A program made the translations under genes and the position numbers. 64,000 nucleotides of DNA from the NCBI GenBank assembly GCA_016795065.1, contig JAEUIU010000028.1, positions 1 through 64,000 on the forward strand. Reading direction: 5' to 3'. Origin of the DNA: Phycisphaerae bacterium. GTDB lineage: Bacteria > Planctomycetota > Phycisphaerae > Phycisphaerales > SM1A02. Positions 8,963 through 18,140 of this stretch are shown here, piece by piece. The notes under the pieces are model-generated. The model searched no databases. It was not told where the DNA came from and saw nothing but the letters and a program-made list of their open reading frames with translations. Numbering within the stretch: position 1 is the stretch's first letter; each line of letters begins with the position of its first letter.

Positions 8963-10585
8963 GTGCGATCGCCCGTGGGAACTCCAAGCCCGTCCAATCA
9001 TCCGCATGCCTCGGACCCTGGTTCCGAAACCGGAAACCGGCCCGAATTGGGCGGTCCCGTCCCGGTGCACCCCCATCTGCGCGGGTTGACAAAGCCGACG
9101 TTGGCTGGAGAGTCGGTCAGGCCGATCGGTCTGGCTGCCGACCACGACGACCCCGCCACCTATCCCTCCAGCCGGCCGGCCAAGCCCGCCCCAAGTCCGG
9201 TGGCACCTTCGGCGCCCGCTGACCCGGCATCACCGACAGGGAAGGTTCCCACCGTCAACGGTTTGCCTGGAAGTGGCGCCCTCACCGAAAGCCAAGCCGG
9301 TACTCAAGCCGGTCCTCAATATGGGGCCCAATCCAGCAACGAAAGCAGCCGCAGCGGCTCGAGTCTCGACACCATGCTCGGGAAGCTCGTGCTCGACCGG
9401 GGCCTGGTGACCCGAGACGAACTCGACGAATGCTCCAACGAGCTCCGGGCCCGCACAGCCGCAGGGGACCCGAGGACGATGGAGGATCTCCTCGTCGATC
9501 GCGAGTACCTCACTCGCCGGCAGATTCAGCGGCTCAAGACCGACCTCGAGGCCGACCGTTCGAGCCAGCGCATCCCGGGCTACAAGGTCATCAAGAAGCT
9601 CGGCTCCGGCGCGATGGCCACCGTTTATCTCGGCAAGCAGCTTTCGCTTGACCGACTGGTCGCTGTGAAGGTCCTGCCGAAGAAGTTCTCCAGCGACCCC
9701 AAGTTCATCGAGCGCTTTTACAAGGAAGGCCGCGCTGCCGCTCGCCTGAACGACCAGAACATTGTCCAGGCATACGACGTCGGCCAGGCCGGCGAACATC
9801 ACTACTTCGTGATGGAGTACGTCGACGGCGAGACCGTCTACGACCGGATCGTCGCCAAGAAGCGCTTCAGCGAGAAGGAAGCCCTTCAGATCATCCGCCA
9901 GGTTGCCTCGGCCCTCAAGCACGCCCACGACCAGGGCTTCATCCACCGCGACATCAAGCCCAAGAACATCATGCTCTCCAAGAGCGGCACGGTGAAGCTC
10001 GCCGACCTTGGCCTCGCACGGGCGATGAGCGACAAGGAAGCCGCTGAAGCCGAGAGCGGTCGGGCCTTTGGCACCCCGTACTACATCAGCCCGGAACAAA
10101 TCCGCGGCGAGAAGGAAATCGGACCGCCCTCGGACATCTACGGACTCGGGGCGACCTTCTATCACATGGTCACGGGCCGCGTTCCCTTCGAAGGAAAGTC
10201 GCCGTCGGAAGTGATGCACCGACACCTGAAGGCGCAGCTCACGCCGCCGGATCACCTCAATCCCGATCTCTCTTCGGACGTGGCCCAGATCATTGAGATG
10301 ATGCTGGCCAAGCACCCTCGCGAGCGGTACCAGAACGCCCGCGAGTTGATCGCCGACATCGAGCTTGTTCTCCGTGGCGATCGCCCCGAGCACGCCCGAC
10401 CGCATGTGGACATCTCCGAGGTCGCCAAGTCCGCCGCCGAATCGGCTGCGGCCGGTGCATTGCCCAGACGGGCATCGTCGCTCGAGCAAGCCTCGAAAAA
10501 CCCGCTGACCATGATCTTGGGGATCCTCTTTGCCCTAAGCCTGATCGGCAATCTCGTCCTCATAGGTCTTTACATCAGCCGTTGA
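8963..10585 (+). CDS. membrane-anchored Ser/Thr protein kinase
   Basis: Eukaryotic-type kinase. After a Pro/Ala-rich N-terminal stretch of about 135 residues come two related helical segments (LGKLVLDRGLVTRDELDEC and MEDLLVDREYLTRRQIQRL), then the kinase domain: glycine loop GSGAMATVYLG, lysine VAVKVL at 236, catalytic HRDIKPKNIM with Asp330, DLG instead of DFG, and GTPYYISPEQ. A hydrophobic helix close to the C terminus anchors it, leaving only a few residues outside. The start is a GTG; an internal ATG before LGKLV would give a protein shorter by 137 residues. Target unknown. The paired segments resemble those at the N terminus of GspE-type ATPases. Confidence 0.92.
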   Translation: MRSPVGTPSPSNHPHASDPGSETGNRPELGGPVPVHPHLRGLTKPTLAGESVRPIGLAADHDDPATYPSSRPAKPAPSPVAPSAPADPASPTGKVPTVNGLPGSGALTESQAGTQAGPQYGAQSSNESSRSGSSLDTMLGKLVLDRGLVTRDELDECSNELRARTAAGDPRTMEDLLVDREYLTRRQIQRLKTDLEADRSSQRIPGYKVIKKLGSGAMATVYLGKQLSLDRLVAVKVLPKKFSSDPKFIERFYKEGRAAARLNDQNIVQAYDVGQAGEHHYFVMEYVDGETVYDRIVAKKRFSEKEALQIIRQVASALKHAHDQGFIHRDIKPKNIMLSKSGTVKLADLGLARAMSDKEAAEAESGRAFGTPYYISPEQIRGEKEIGPPSDIYGLGATFYHMVTGRVPFEGKSPSEVMHRHLKAQLTPPDHLNPDLSSDVAQIIEMMLAKHPRERYQNARELIADIELVLRGDRPEHARPHVDISEVAKSAAESAAAGALPRRASSLEQASKNPLTMILGILFALSLIGNLVLIGLYISR

Positions 10586-10697
10586 TGACTTCGACCGGCG
10601 GAAGCCGATTGCCCGAAATGACCTAAGGGCAGGCGCCGTTGGGAACCGTGCCCGTCCGCTTCCTCCGCGTGGCGTCGCAGGGCTTCGGACGAACTTC

Positions 10698-11585
10698 ATG
10701 GCAACGATGGACGAGGGACGACATCACCCCGGGCACGATCTTCCCGGCCCCACCCTGGCAACAGGCCACGGCGCTCGAGCACATGCGGCCGATTCTCCGG
10801 CGCTCCTCGGGCGAACCTCGGGCGAGGCCCGAGAGATCAAGTTCCGCGTTCCCGCCGCTCGGCTCGATGAACTCTCGAACCTGCTCGCTCATCACCTCGA
10901 TCGCGATCCGCACGGCGATCCCGCTCTCGGCGGCGATTACCGCGTCGCCAGCCTCTATTGCGACACGGCCGACCTCGAGGTCTTTCGACGCATCGGATGG
11001 CATCGCTTCCGCAAGTTCCGCATCCGCCGATACGGCGCCTCGTCCCAGGTCTTCCTCGAGCGCAAGACCCGTTTGGCGGACCTGGTTCGCAAGGACCGAG
11101 TGGCCGTGTCGCTCGACGAATTGCGGCACTTGGGATCGCCCTGCAAGACCTGCATCTGGACCGGCAGCGACTTCCATCGACAGATCGAACGCCGCGGACT
11201 CCGGCCGGCCTGCTTCGTCGAGTATCGCCGTCGGGCCTTCTTTGGCGGCCCCGAACAGAGCGGAGGCCCGCGGGCCCTTCGGGTTACCATCGACCGCGAA
11301 GTGCGTGGGGCGCCCGCCGCCGGATGGAGCTTCTCGCCAGCCACCAAGCCCGCCCCACTTCTTCTCCAACCAACTGGAGAGTTGATGGTGCTTGAAATCA
11401 AGTTTTCCTCCGGATCGACGACCGCATCCGGCGTTCCCGTCTCGGTCAAGCGACTCATCGCAGACCTGAACCTGTGCGAACGGGGCATGTCCAAGTACCG
11501 GCAATGCACCCGACACTTGCTGGGACTCTCGTCACCAGCCGATTCATCGGGCGCCGAATCGGGGACGGAGGCCGAGGATGCCTGA
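10698..11585 (+). CDS. VTC-domain (polyphosphate polymerase-like) protein
   Basis: Member of the VTC-domain family, whose fungal homologue makes polyphosphate from ATP inside a positively charged tunnel. Seen here are REIKFRVP at the domain start, YCDTADLEVFRR, KFRIRRYG, FLERKTR and the late VLEIKFSS, all carrying the alternating charged strands that line the tunnel. A 40-residue His/Gly/Ala-rich leader precedes it. It overlaps the DUF4956 gene by eight bases, and a CotH gene follows: the three occur together in many bacteria. Enzymatic activity of bacterial members is not established for this protein. Confidence 0.85.
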   Translation: MATMDEGRHHPGHDLPGPTLATGHGARAHAADSPALLGRTSGEAREIKFRVPAARLDELSNLLAHHLDRDPHGDPALGGDYRVASLYCDTADLEVFRRIGWHRFRKFRIRRYGASSQVFLERKTRLADLVRKDRVAVSLDELRHLGSPCKTCIWTGSDFHRQIERRGLRPACFVEYRRRAFFGGPEQSGGPRALRVTIDREVRGAPAAGWSFSPATKPAPLLLQPTGELMVLEIKFSSGSTTASGVPVSVKRLIADLNLCERGMSKYRQCTRHLLGLSSPADSSGAESGTEAEDA

Positions 11586-12270
11586 GTGGCTCCAGACCGC
11601 GAGCGACCCGACCGGTGCCATCAGTCCTCAAGCGATGGCCATACGCATGCTGATCGCGCTTGCCAGCGGACTTCTGGTCGCCTGGATCTACCGGGCATCG
11701 CACGGGCGAGAGCAGAGCGACACGCGATCGCTCTCGGCGACGCTGGTGCTCCTGTCGATACTCATCGCCATGGTCTCGATGGTCATCGGCGACAGTGTGG
11801 CCAAGGCCTTCAGCCTGGTTGGCGCCCTTTCGATCGTCCGCTTCCGCACCGTGGTTGATGACACGCGCGATACGGCGTTCGTCATCTTCGCCGTCATCGT
11901 CGGCATGGCCGCCGGCGCCGACGCCATCCTGGTCCCGCTGATCGGCATTCCGGTCGTGGGCGCCGCGGCGATCGGCATGAGCCGCTTCGCTCCCGCATCG
12001 GGGCGACGAACCAACGGCACGCGAGCCAACCGCATGCGCACGCTGGTCGTGAAGCTCGGGCTAGGCAGCGACCCTACGTCGCTACTGGCGCCTGCTTTCG
12101 AGCGCCTCACCGTCGAACGCTGCCTCATCGGCACCGCAACCGCCCGACAGGGAACTGCCCTCGAAGTCACCTACGAACTCCGACTTCGACCCGACGTCGA
12201 CGAGCTGACCGTCGTCAACACACTCAACCAGATCGAAGGCGTCATCGGCGTTGAGCTGCGCGCCCTCTGA
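11578..12270 (+). CDS. DUF4956 membrane protein
   Basis: Protein of 230 residues with about four membrane helices in the first 135 residues and a soluble C-terminal domain of about 95. The stretch GALSIVRFRTVVDDTRDTAFVIFAVIVGMAAGA is the family hallmark (DUF4956, distantly like MgtC). Function is unknown, but the gene is a regular neighbour of VTC-domain proteins. The start overlaps the VTC stop region by eight bases, so the pair is likely translated together. A role in moving or anchoring the VTC product is possible but inferred. Confidence 0.85.
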   Translation: MPEWLQTASDPTGAISPQAMAIRMLIALASGLLVAWIYRASHGREQSDTRSLSATLVLLSILIAMVSMVIGDSVAKAFSLVGALSIVRFRTVVDDTRDTAFVIFAVIVGMAAGADAILVPLIGIPVVGAAAIGMSRFAPASGRRTNGTRANRMRTLVVKLGLGSDPTSLLAPAFERLTVERCLIGTATARQGTALEVTYELRLRPDVDELTVVNTLNQIEGVIGVELRAL

Positions 12271-12303
12271 CCGTCTCCGCCTCTCTCACCTCGAGCATTC
12301 ACC

Positions 12304-14544
12304 ATGAAGTCTCACGCCCGCATCGCCGCCCTCGCCGCCACGACGCTCCTTCTGCCGACAGGGTTCCTCGCAACGGCGGTTGGGCAGGATGGGCCTTCCG
12401 GACCGCCGCGGGGCGAGCGACAGGGCGATCGCGAGATGCGGGGAGAGGCCCCGCCCGCGGGAATGATGGACTTCGGCCTGCTCCTATCGGCGGAGGTCCG
12501 TGAGGAACTCAAGCTCAGCGAGGCCCAACGAACGAAGCTCGATGCGATGGAGCCGATGGATGACGTGCTCTCCGTCCTCGACGAGAAGCAACGGGCCCGC
12601 TTCGCCCAGATCCGTCTGCAGGCCCAGGGGCCGTCGGCGCTCATGAGCGAATCGTTAGGGACGTCGCTTGAGATCACCAAGGAGCAGCGCGGCAAGCTCG
12701 AGGAGCTTTTGTCCGAGGGCCACCGGATGTTCCTCCCGCCGGAGGAACGGGCGAACCTGCTGGCCAAGGCTCTCGCGGTCCTGACCGATGCCCAGCGCAC
12801 CAAGTACACGGAACTGACCGGCGCCCCGATCCAGCTTGAGCCGATCGGCTTCGGACCGCCTCCGTTTGGTGGTCCGAATGGGCCGGGCGGGCCTGGTGGT
12901 CCAGGTGGGCCGGGCGCAACAGACCGTAAGCTCGTCAAGGAGTTCGACAAGGACGGCAACAAGCGACTGGATCGCGCCGAGCGCGACGCGGCGCGGGCGA
13001 AACTCAAGGAAGAGCGGGCCAATGGCGGAGGTCGGCGACGGATGGGACCACCCGGTGGCCCCGGCGGCGAGAGCCAAGAGGCCAAACCCGGGGAGCGGAT
13101 CGCACAGGCCGACGTGAAGCCGGCAAGCGGCGGACTCTATGAGCCGGGCGTCGTGCGCACGCTCTTCTTCGACTTCGACGATGCCGATTGGCTCCAGGAG
13201 ATGGGCGAGTTCTACGGCACCGACGTCGAGGTGCCCGCCACGCTCTCCGTCGACGGCAAGCAGTACAAGGACGTCGGCGTCTCCTATCGCGGAGCGTCGT
13301 CCTTCTTCACCGTCGGCGAGACGCAGAAGCGATCGATGAGCGTCTCGATTGACTTCGGTGACGAGAAGCAGCGGCTGCTTGGCTACAAGTCGCTGAATCT
13401 CCTGAATGCCCACGAAGATCCGTCACTCTTGCACTCGGTCCTCTACTTGACCATCGCTGGCAAGTACATCCCGGCGCCGAAGGTGAATCTCGTTCGGGTC
13501 GTCGTCAACGGCGAGAACTGGGGCATCTACACGAACGCTCAGCAGTTCAACAAAGAGATGCTCGCCGAGCATTTCAAGAGCGCCGAGGGTGCCCGCTGGA
13601 AGGTCTCAGGAAGTCCTCAGGCCAGGGGCGGACTGGAGTATCTGGGCGAGGACATCGATCTGTACCGTGGACGGTTCGAAATCAAGTCGAAGGACGACGA
13701 CGCAAGCTGGCGGGCCCTCATCAAGCTCTGCAAGACGCTCAATGAGACGCCGACGGAGGAGTTGGAGGCGGCCCTCGCGCCGATGCTCGACATCGACAGC
13801 CTGCTCTGGTTCCTCGCCATCGATGTGACCTTCGTGAACAACGACGGGTATTGGGTTCGCTCGAGCGACTATCACCTCTTCCTCGACGAGAAGGGTGTCT
13901 TCCACGTCATCCCGCATGACGCCAACGAGACGTTTGGCATGAGCGGTGGCGGCGGCCCAGGTGGCCCCGGCGGCCCTCCAGGCCAAGGAGGCGGCGCGGG
14001 TGGCCGCGGCCCGAACGGCGAGGTCCCGGTCAACGAGACGTTCGCCCAACAGGATGCTCGACGAGGAGCGCCACCGGAAGGATCTGGCGGAGGACAAAAC
14101 GGTCCGCCTCGGGAGCGTCGCGGGGGTCGGCGTGGCGGGCCGGGTGGACCGGGCGGCATGCGGCTTGGCGGCCCGACGCTCGATCCGCTGGTGGGTCTCG
14201 ATGATCCGGCGAAGCCGCTTCGCTCGAAACTCCTCAAGGTGCCGAGCCTTCAGCGGCGCTACCTCGAACATGTCCGCGAACTCGCCACGGTCTGGCTCGA
14301 CTGGAACGGCAAGTTCGGCGACCTCGTGAAGGAGTACCACGCCCTCATCAGGGACGAGGTCGCGCGCGATACGAAGAAGCTCAGCACCACGGAAGCCTTC
14401 AACAGGCAGCTCGAACGCTCTTCGGCCCCCGCCGAAGGTGAACGGCGGCGCGGCGGCACGCTGCGCGACTTTGCCGAGCAGCGTCGCGAGTTCCTGTTGA
14501 ATCACCAGGCAATCAAGTCGCTGGGCGGAGCCGCGGGCACGTAG
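12304..14544 (+). CDS. secreted CotH-kinase family protein with EF-hand and glycine-rich linkers
   Basis: 746 residues with a signal peptide (cleavage near residue 28). Residues about 50-175 contain repeated ...EEQRxKLxxL.../LTDAQRTKYTEL helices like those of Spy/CpxP-type proteins. Then a GGPGGPG linker, one EF-hand-like loop (DKDGNKRLDRAE), and from about residue 280 the CotH domain: VSYRGASS, SMSVSIDFG, LLGYKSLNLLN, GIYTNAQQFN, and the metal/active-site region FHVIPHDANETFG. A second Gly/Arg/Pro-rich insert of about 100 residues interrupts the C-terminal part. CotH kinases phosphorylate proteins outside the cytoplasm. It follows the VTC and DUF4956 genes in one run. Confidence 0.87.
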   Translation: MKSHARIAALAATTLLLPTGFLATAVGQDGPSGPPRGERQGDREMRGEAPPAGMMDFGLLLSAEVREELKLSEAQRTKLDAMEPMDDVLSVLDEKQRARFAQIRLQAQGPSALMSESLGTSLEITKEQRGKLEELLSEGHRMFLPPEERANLLAKALAVLTDAQRTKYTELTGAPIQLEPIGFGPPPFGGPNGPGGPGGPGGPGATDRKLVKEFDKDGNKRLDRAERDAARAKLKEERANGGGRRRMGPPGGPGGESQEAKPGERIAQADVKPASGGLYEPGVVRTLFFDFDDADWLQEMGEFYGTDVEVPATLSVDGKQYKDVGVSYRGASSFFTVGETQKRSMSVSIDFGDEKQRLLGYKSLNLLNAHEDPSLLHSVLYLTIAGKYIPAPKVNLVRVVVNGENWGIYTNAQQFNKEMLAEHFKSAEGARWKVSGSPQARGGLEYLGEDIDLYRGRFEIKSKDDDASWRALIKLCKTLNETPTEELEAALAPMLDIDSLLWFLAIDVTFVNNDGYWVRSSDYHLFLDEKGVFHVIPHDANETFGMSGGGGPGGPGGPPGQGGGAGGRGPNGEVPVNETFAQQDARRGAPPEGSGGGQNGPPRERRGGRRGGPGGPGGMRLGGPTLDPLVGLDDPAKPLRSKLLKVPSLQRRYLEHVRELATVWLDWNGKFGDLVKEYHALIRDEVARDTKKLSTTEAFNRQLERSSAPAEGERRRGGTLRDFAEQRREFLLNHQAIKSLGGAAGT

Positions 14545-14565
14545 CACCCACACCTCACATCCCGA

Positions 14566-15024
14566 TCACCGCACCTCGACCAGCATCTCAACCTCGACCG
14601 CCGCTCCCAGCGGGAGAGCGATCGAGCCGACGGCCGCTCGGGCGTGCCGACCGGCCTCGCCGAAGATCTGCTGGAGAACCTCGCTGGCACCGTTCGCGAC
14701 CTTCGGCTGGTTGACGAATCCCGCTTCGCAGCAGACGAAGACGCCAAGGCGAACCACCCGAACGACGCCATCGAGCGAACCGCCCAATTGGTCGGCGACG
14801 ATGGCGAGCCCATTCAGGGCACATTGCCGAGCGGCAGCCTGGGCCTTCTCGATCATGGAGTCATTCACGGCGCCGGTCAGCATGAGCTGCCCGTTCAGCA
14901 AGGGAAGCTGACCGCTGACATAGATCAGGTTCCCTGTTCGCACTGCCGGTACGTAGGCAGCGACCGGCTTGGGAGCCGAGGGAAGGGCGATCGAAAGTTC
15001 GGTAAGGCGTGCGGAGATCGACAT
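14566..15024 (-). CDS. RidA-family protein (YjgF/UK114)
   Basis: Small trimeric enzyme family that hydrolyses reactive enamine/imine intermediates released by PLP enzymes. The 152-residue protein has the family elements: GNLIYVSGQLPL near the N terminus, a central helix IEKAQAAARQCALNGLAIV, and the C-terminal HARAAVGSIALPLGAAVEVEMLVEVR in which the Arg of HARAAVG corresponds to the catalytic arginine. Slightly longer than RidA itself, matching the subgroup that carries an N-terminal extension and is often fused or divergent. Convergent with the CotH gene, 21 bases apart. Confidence 0.9.
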   Translation of the reverse strand: MSISARLTELSIALPSAPKPVAAYVPAVRTGNLIYVSGQLPLLNGQLMLTGAVNDSMIEKAQAAARQCALNGLAIVADQLGGSLDGVVRVVRLGVFVCCEAGFVNQPKVANGASEVLQQIFGEAGRHARAAVGSIALPLGAAVEVEMLVEVR

Positions 15025-15123
15025 CCTGGTCCCTTCTGCGAGTCAGCCGGCGATGGCCCGCCGCAACACGGTCGCGCGGTGACCCGCTGGTCAAATTGGG
15101 CCTCGGAGCGTATCAAGAACCCC

Positions 15124-16062
15124 ATGCGGATCGCGTATCGCCTTGCAGCACGTCGGGCATCCCGTCGGGGAGGTCGCCGCGATCGGGGCGTGTCGCGGGT
15201 CGAGGTGCTCCTTCTGATCGTGTTGCTTGCCGTGATCGCGGCGGTCGCTTGGCCGCTCCTCCAGAGGCGACGCCAAGCGGGCGATCCCATTGCGGACGCG
15301 AAGGACCTGACCGCGCTTCACGCCGCGTTTGTTCAGCACGCCAATGGAAACGGCGGGACCTTTCCACGGCCTTCCGAGACGACGGCAGCGCCGGGCGGCA
15401 GTGCCTCCAATCGAACGCTCGACACCTCGGCCAACCTCTACTCGCTGGTCCTCGCCGAACGGGCCGTGACGCCCGCGATGCTGATCAGCAGGGCGGAACG
15501 GAATCCGGTCGTCGCGGCGGCCGACTATGACTTTGGCCGGATCGACGCCGCCAATGGCCAAGCCTGGGACCCCGGCTTCCGAACGGACTTGGACCAACTT
15601 CCGGGCGAGGGTGCTTGCAACTCCAGTTACGTTCACCTGGCTTTGTGCGGCGAACGCCTCGACCACTGGCGCCTAACGACCGACGCCACCGCCCCGATCT
15701 TCGGCGATCGAGCGACCTACCGGGGTACCCGATCAGGCGATCGCTGGCGGAAGTCCTTCACCCTTGGGCGACACGGCCAGCCCGACCTCCTCTGGGGCGG
15801 GAACCTCGCCTTCGCGGATGGCCACATCGAGTTCCTGACCACCTTCTTCCCCAAGTCAGTCACTTGGGCCTGTGGATCGATCAAGCCCACCAAGGACAAT
15901 GTCTTCGACTGTGAATTCGACCAGCTCGACTGCACCGCCGGATTGGGGGACGCCCGAACGGCTGGCGACTTCTGGCTGTGCATGACCAAGGGTCTCGAGG
16001 GAGAGCGGAACTTGGTCGTCGACTATCGGGAGCGGCTCACCGACGGCTCACTTCCTCGATAG
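15124..16062 (+). CDS. prepilin-like protein with atypical leader
   Basis: About 312 residues. A basic leader is followed by RG|VSRVEVLLLIVLLAVIAAV: Gly at -1 and Glu at +5 fit prepilin peptidase processing, but +1 is Val rather than Phe. The ectodomain is clearly paralogous to the next prepilin gene: [50 protein letters not shown] and the end RLTDGS. Several Cys suggest disulphides. The open frame extends far upstream, but that part is antisense to the RidA gene and not credible. RBS is not obvious. Role: probably a type II secretion or type IV pilus related (pseudo)pilin. Confidence 0.75.
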   Translation: MRIAYRLAARRASRRGGRRDRGVSRVEVLLLIVLLAVIAAVAWPLLQRRRQAGDPIADAKDLTALHAAFVQHANGNGGTFPRPSETTAAPGGSASNRTLDTSANLYSLVLAERAVTPAMLISRAERNPVVAAADYDFGRIDAANGQAWDPGFRTDLDQLPGEGACNSSYVHLALCGERLDHWRLTTDATAPIFGDRATYRGTRSGDRWRKSFTLGRHGQPDLLWGGNLAFADGHIEFLTTFFPKSVTWACGSIKPTKDNVFDCEFDQLDCTAGLGDARTAGDFWLCMTKGLEGERNLVVDYRERLTDGSLPR

Positions 16063-17024
16063 CACGTCGTAGGGGAGCTCGCTCCGATGGCGAAGGCGGC
16101 AGATAACCGCGCCAGGCGATCGAACCATACTGCTCGACAACCTCGATCCATGTTGCGGTCCATGATGCGGCCAAGGTCGCCGCGGGGGTTGCGCTGGGCA
16201 ATGGGGCCGACACCGAAGTGGGACGGGAGCAAGCGCAGATCTTCCCGCGTAGGGAAAAAACGTGAGAAGTTTGCAACTTGACAGTTTCGAACGTCGGATT
16301 ACTCTGCAACAGCTTCGTGGCAGTTGCGACCATACCCGAGCCATCAGCGATTGCTGATCTCACCTGCCCTCATCTGTCGGAACCCCCGACACCTCATTCT
16401 GTCGCAACGGCCGACAATTCGGTGTGAGTAGCGTCAGTCAGTGCCCCCGCGGCAGCCCGCCCGTACCTACGGATCATCCGTACCTACGCAAGCTCGCCAA
16501 AGTGGCCAAGGTGTTCGAGAAGGAGCGTCCGACGGACCCATCTTGGTGGTCCGCTCAGTCGGTCCGCAGAGAATCTGGCACAGCCGTGCCGGATTGGCCT
16601 TCCACGACCAACATGCTTTCGGGTTCGACGCGTGTCGGAACGTTGGGTGAATCCCCATTCGCCCCCGTCCCACGGTGACAAGACCCAAGCGTGCTTTGGA
16701 AGCGGCCCCGTCAGGGGAAACGGCCCTAGGCTCGTCCCGCGCATGCATCCATCCAGCCGCTCGCCTACGTGCGAACGGCCAGGGGGTAGCTCGCAGGGGC
16801 TTTGCCGCTTCGCGCTCTGCGAATCGCCGCTGCGATCAGGCCAGCGATCGAGCTGGCGACGCGTCAACTCGGTCAAACCGTTGACCTGACTGCAGCTCAC
16901 CGCCCCCCTCACCTTCATCTCGTATCCGGCGCGTGCCCACGTGGTACCCGTTGGGCTTCCTTATCGTCCCGCGATTGCGGGGCAACGTTTCTTTCCTTTC
17001 CGTACTCCTTTTGGAGGCAAGTAC
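16063..17024. other. long intergenic region with palindromes and leader hairpin
   Basis: About 960 bases without a convincing gene; open frames have no recognisable domains and no codon pattern like the neighbours. It holds two similar small palindromes 25 bases apart (TGTCGG-N5-CCGACA at 16375-16391 and TGTCG-N7-CGACA at 16400-16416), and a GC stem with T-rich tail just before the next prepilin gene. This may be a long regulated leader. Confidence 0.5.
16966..17000 (+). terminator. hairpin with T-rich tail before prepilin gene
   Basis: Stem GTCCCGC / GCGGGGC (16966-16972 with 16977-16983, one G-T pair) with loop GATT, followed by AACGTTTCTTTCCTTT. It could end an upstream transcript or act as an attenuator for the prepilin gene 25 bases further on. 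The T tract is interrupted, so termination is uncertain. Confidence 0.4.
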
Positions 17025-17960
17025 ATGCGACAGCACCGTTCAGGCTTCACGCTCGTTGAGCTCCTGGTGGTCATTGCGATCATCGCGTTGCTCATCGGCC
17101 TGCTCCTCCCGGCACTCGCCCGGGCCCAGCAGAATGCCCGCAGCATCAAGGATGCCAACAACATCGCCCAGATCCACAAGTCGATGCTGACCTTCGCTCA
17201 GAACGAGCAGGGCGGCAAGCTCCCGACTCCGGGTCTCATTGACCGTCTTCCAATCCAGCTCCCCGCTGGCGTTCAGAACGTCCCGGGTCAGGGCCAGGAA
17301 GATCAGACTCAGAACAGCTCCGCCCGACTTTACTCCGCGATCATCGCCCAGCGGTACTTCAATCCCGACATCCTGATTGGGCCGACCGAAGTGAACCCGA
17401 TCATTGTCGAGAAGAAGGACTACGACTTCAAGGACTACGACCCGCCGGCGGACACCTACTGGGATGACACGTTCAGCGCGGCCTTGGACTCTGCGCCAAA
17501 CGGCGCCGGCTGCAACACGAGCTACGCCCACCTCGCCCTCTGCGGCGAGCGCAAGAAGACCAACTGGCGTAACTCGATGGACAGCACCAAGCCCCTCCTC
17601 GGTACGCGTGGCACCTTCAAGGGTTCGAACAGCGGCAACAACTACCGCCTGTCCTACACCCTTCAGCTCCACGGTTCGGACAAGGAATGGCAAGGCAACA
17701 TCGTTTACTCGGATAACCACACCGAGAGCGGCCTCAAGACCTTCTACCCGAACAACGTCGCTTGGGAATGCGGCGCTGTGAACCTCACCAAGGACAACAT
17801 CTTCAACTACGAGTACACCCAGTCCGGCTGCACGGCTGTGACCGGTGACGGTCGTGGCTCTGGTGACACGTGGCTCACCATTCACGGCAACCCGACGGGT
17901 ACCGCGTTCCACCCGAACGCCTTGAACGAGAAGCTGACCGACGGCGCCTCGCCGTCCTGA
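17025..17960 (+). CDS. prepilin-like protein ([10 protein letters not shown] leader)
   Basis: 311 residues. The start is set by a TTGGAGG ribosome site eight bases upstream and by the short leader MRQHRSG before [21 protein letters not shown], the canonical type IV prepilin cleavage and membrane helix with Glu at +5. The ectodomain shares [44 protein letters not shown] and the ending EKLTDG with the preceding paralogue. The HG...GN...D.H stretch recalls the H-X9-DG motif of planctomycete DUF1559 prepilins. Highly regular codon use and a strong RBS suggest high expression. Confidence 0.9.
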   Translation: MRQHRSGFTLVELLVVIAIIALLIGLLLPALARAQQNARSIKDANNIAQIHKSMLTFAQNEQGGKLPTPGLIDRLPIQLPAGVQNVPGQGQEDQTQNSSARLYSAIIAQRYFNPDILIGPTEVNPIIVEKKDYDFKDYDPPADTYWDDTFSAALDSAPNGAGCNTSYAHLALCGERKKTNWRNSMDSTKPLLGTRGTFKGSNSGNNYRLSYTLQLHGSDKEWQGNIVYSDNHTESGLKTFYPNNVAWECGAVNLTKDNIFNYEYTQSGCTAVTGDGRGSGDTWLTIHGNPTGTAFHPNALNEKLTDGASPS

Positions 17961-17988
17961 TCCGCTCCCTCCCTTCTGATTGACACCT

Positions 17989-18018
17989 TCCCCGTGACCC
18001 GGAAACGGGTCACGGGGA
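17989..18018 (+). other. perfect 13-bp hairpin with GAAA tetraloop
   Basis: TCCCCGTGACCCG (17989-18001) pairs base for base with CGGGTCACGGGGA (18006-18018) around a GAAA loop, a stable GNRA-type hairpin. It sits 29 bases after one prepilin gene and 120 before the next. No T tract follows, so it looks more like an RNA stabiliser or processing element that sets unequal expression of the two genes than a terminator. Confidence 0.7.
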
Positions 18019-18140
18019 GTTCCGCAGGACACTTGGCGGGCCGGTCCCGCCCCTGCTGCCAAACGCTGGGCTCCGTCGGATTCCTCCGACAACCCCGCAA
18101 TCGCTTCCGACCCGATTTTCAGTCCACTTTGGAGAACCCA

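Noticed and set aside
14644..15123. Long N-terminal extension of the first prepilin-like gene
   Set aside because: The stretch is antisense to the RidA gene and shows no domain; the prepilin leader gives a natural start.
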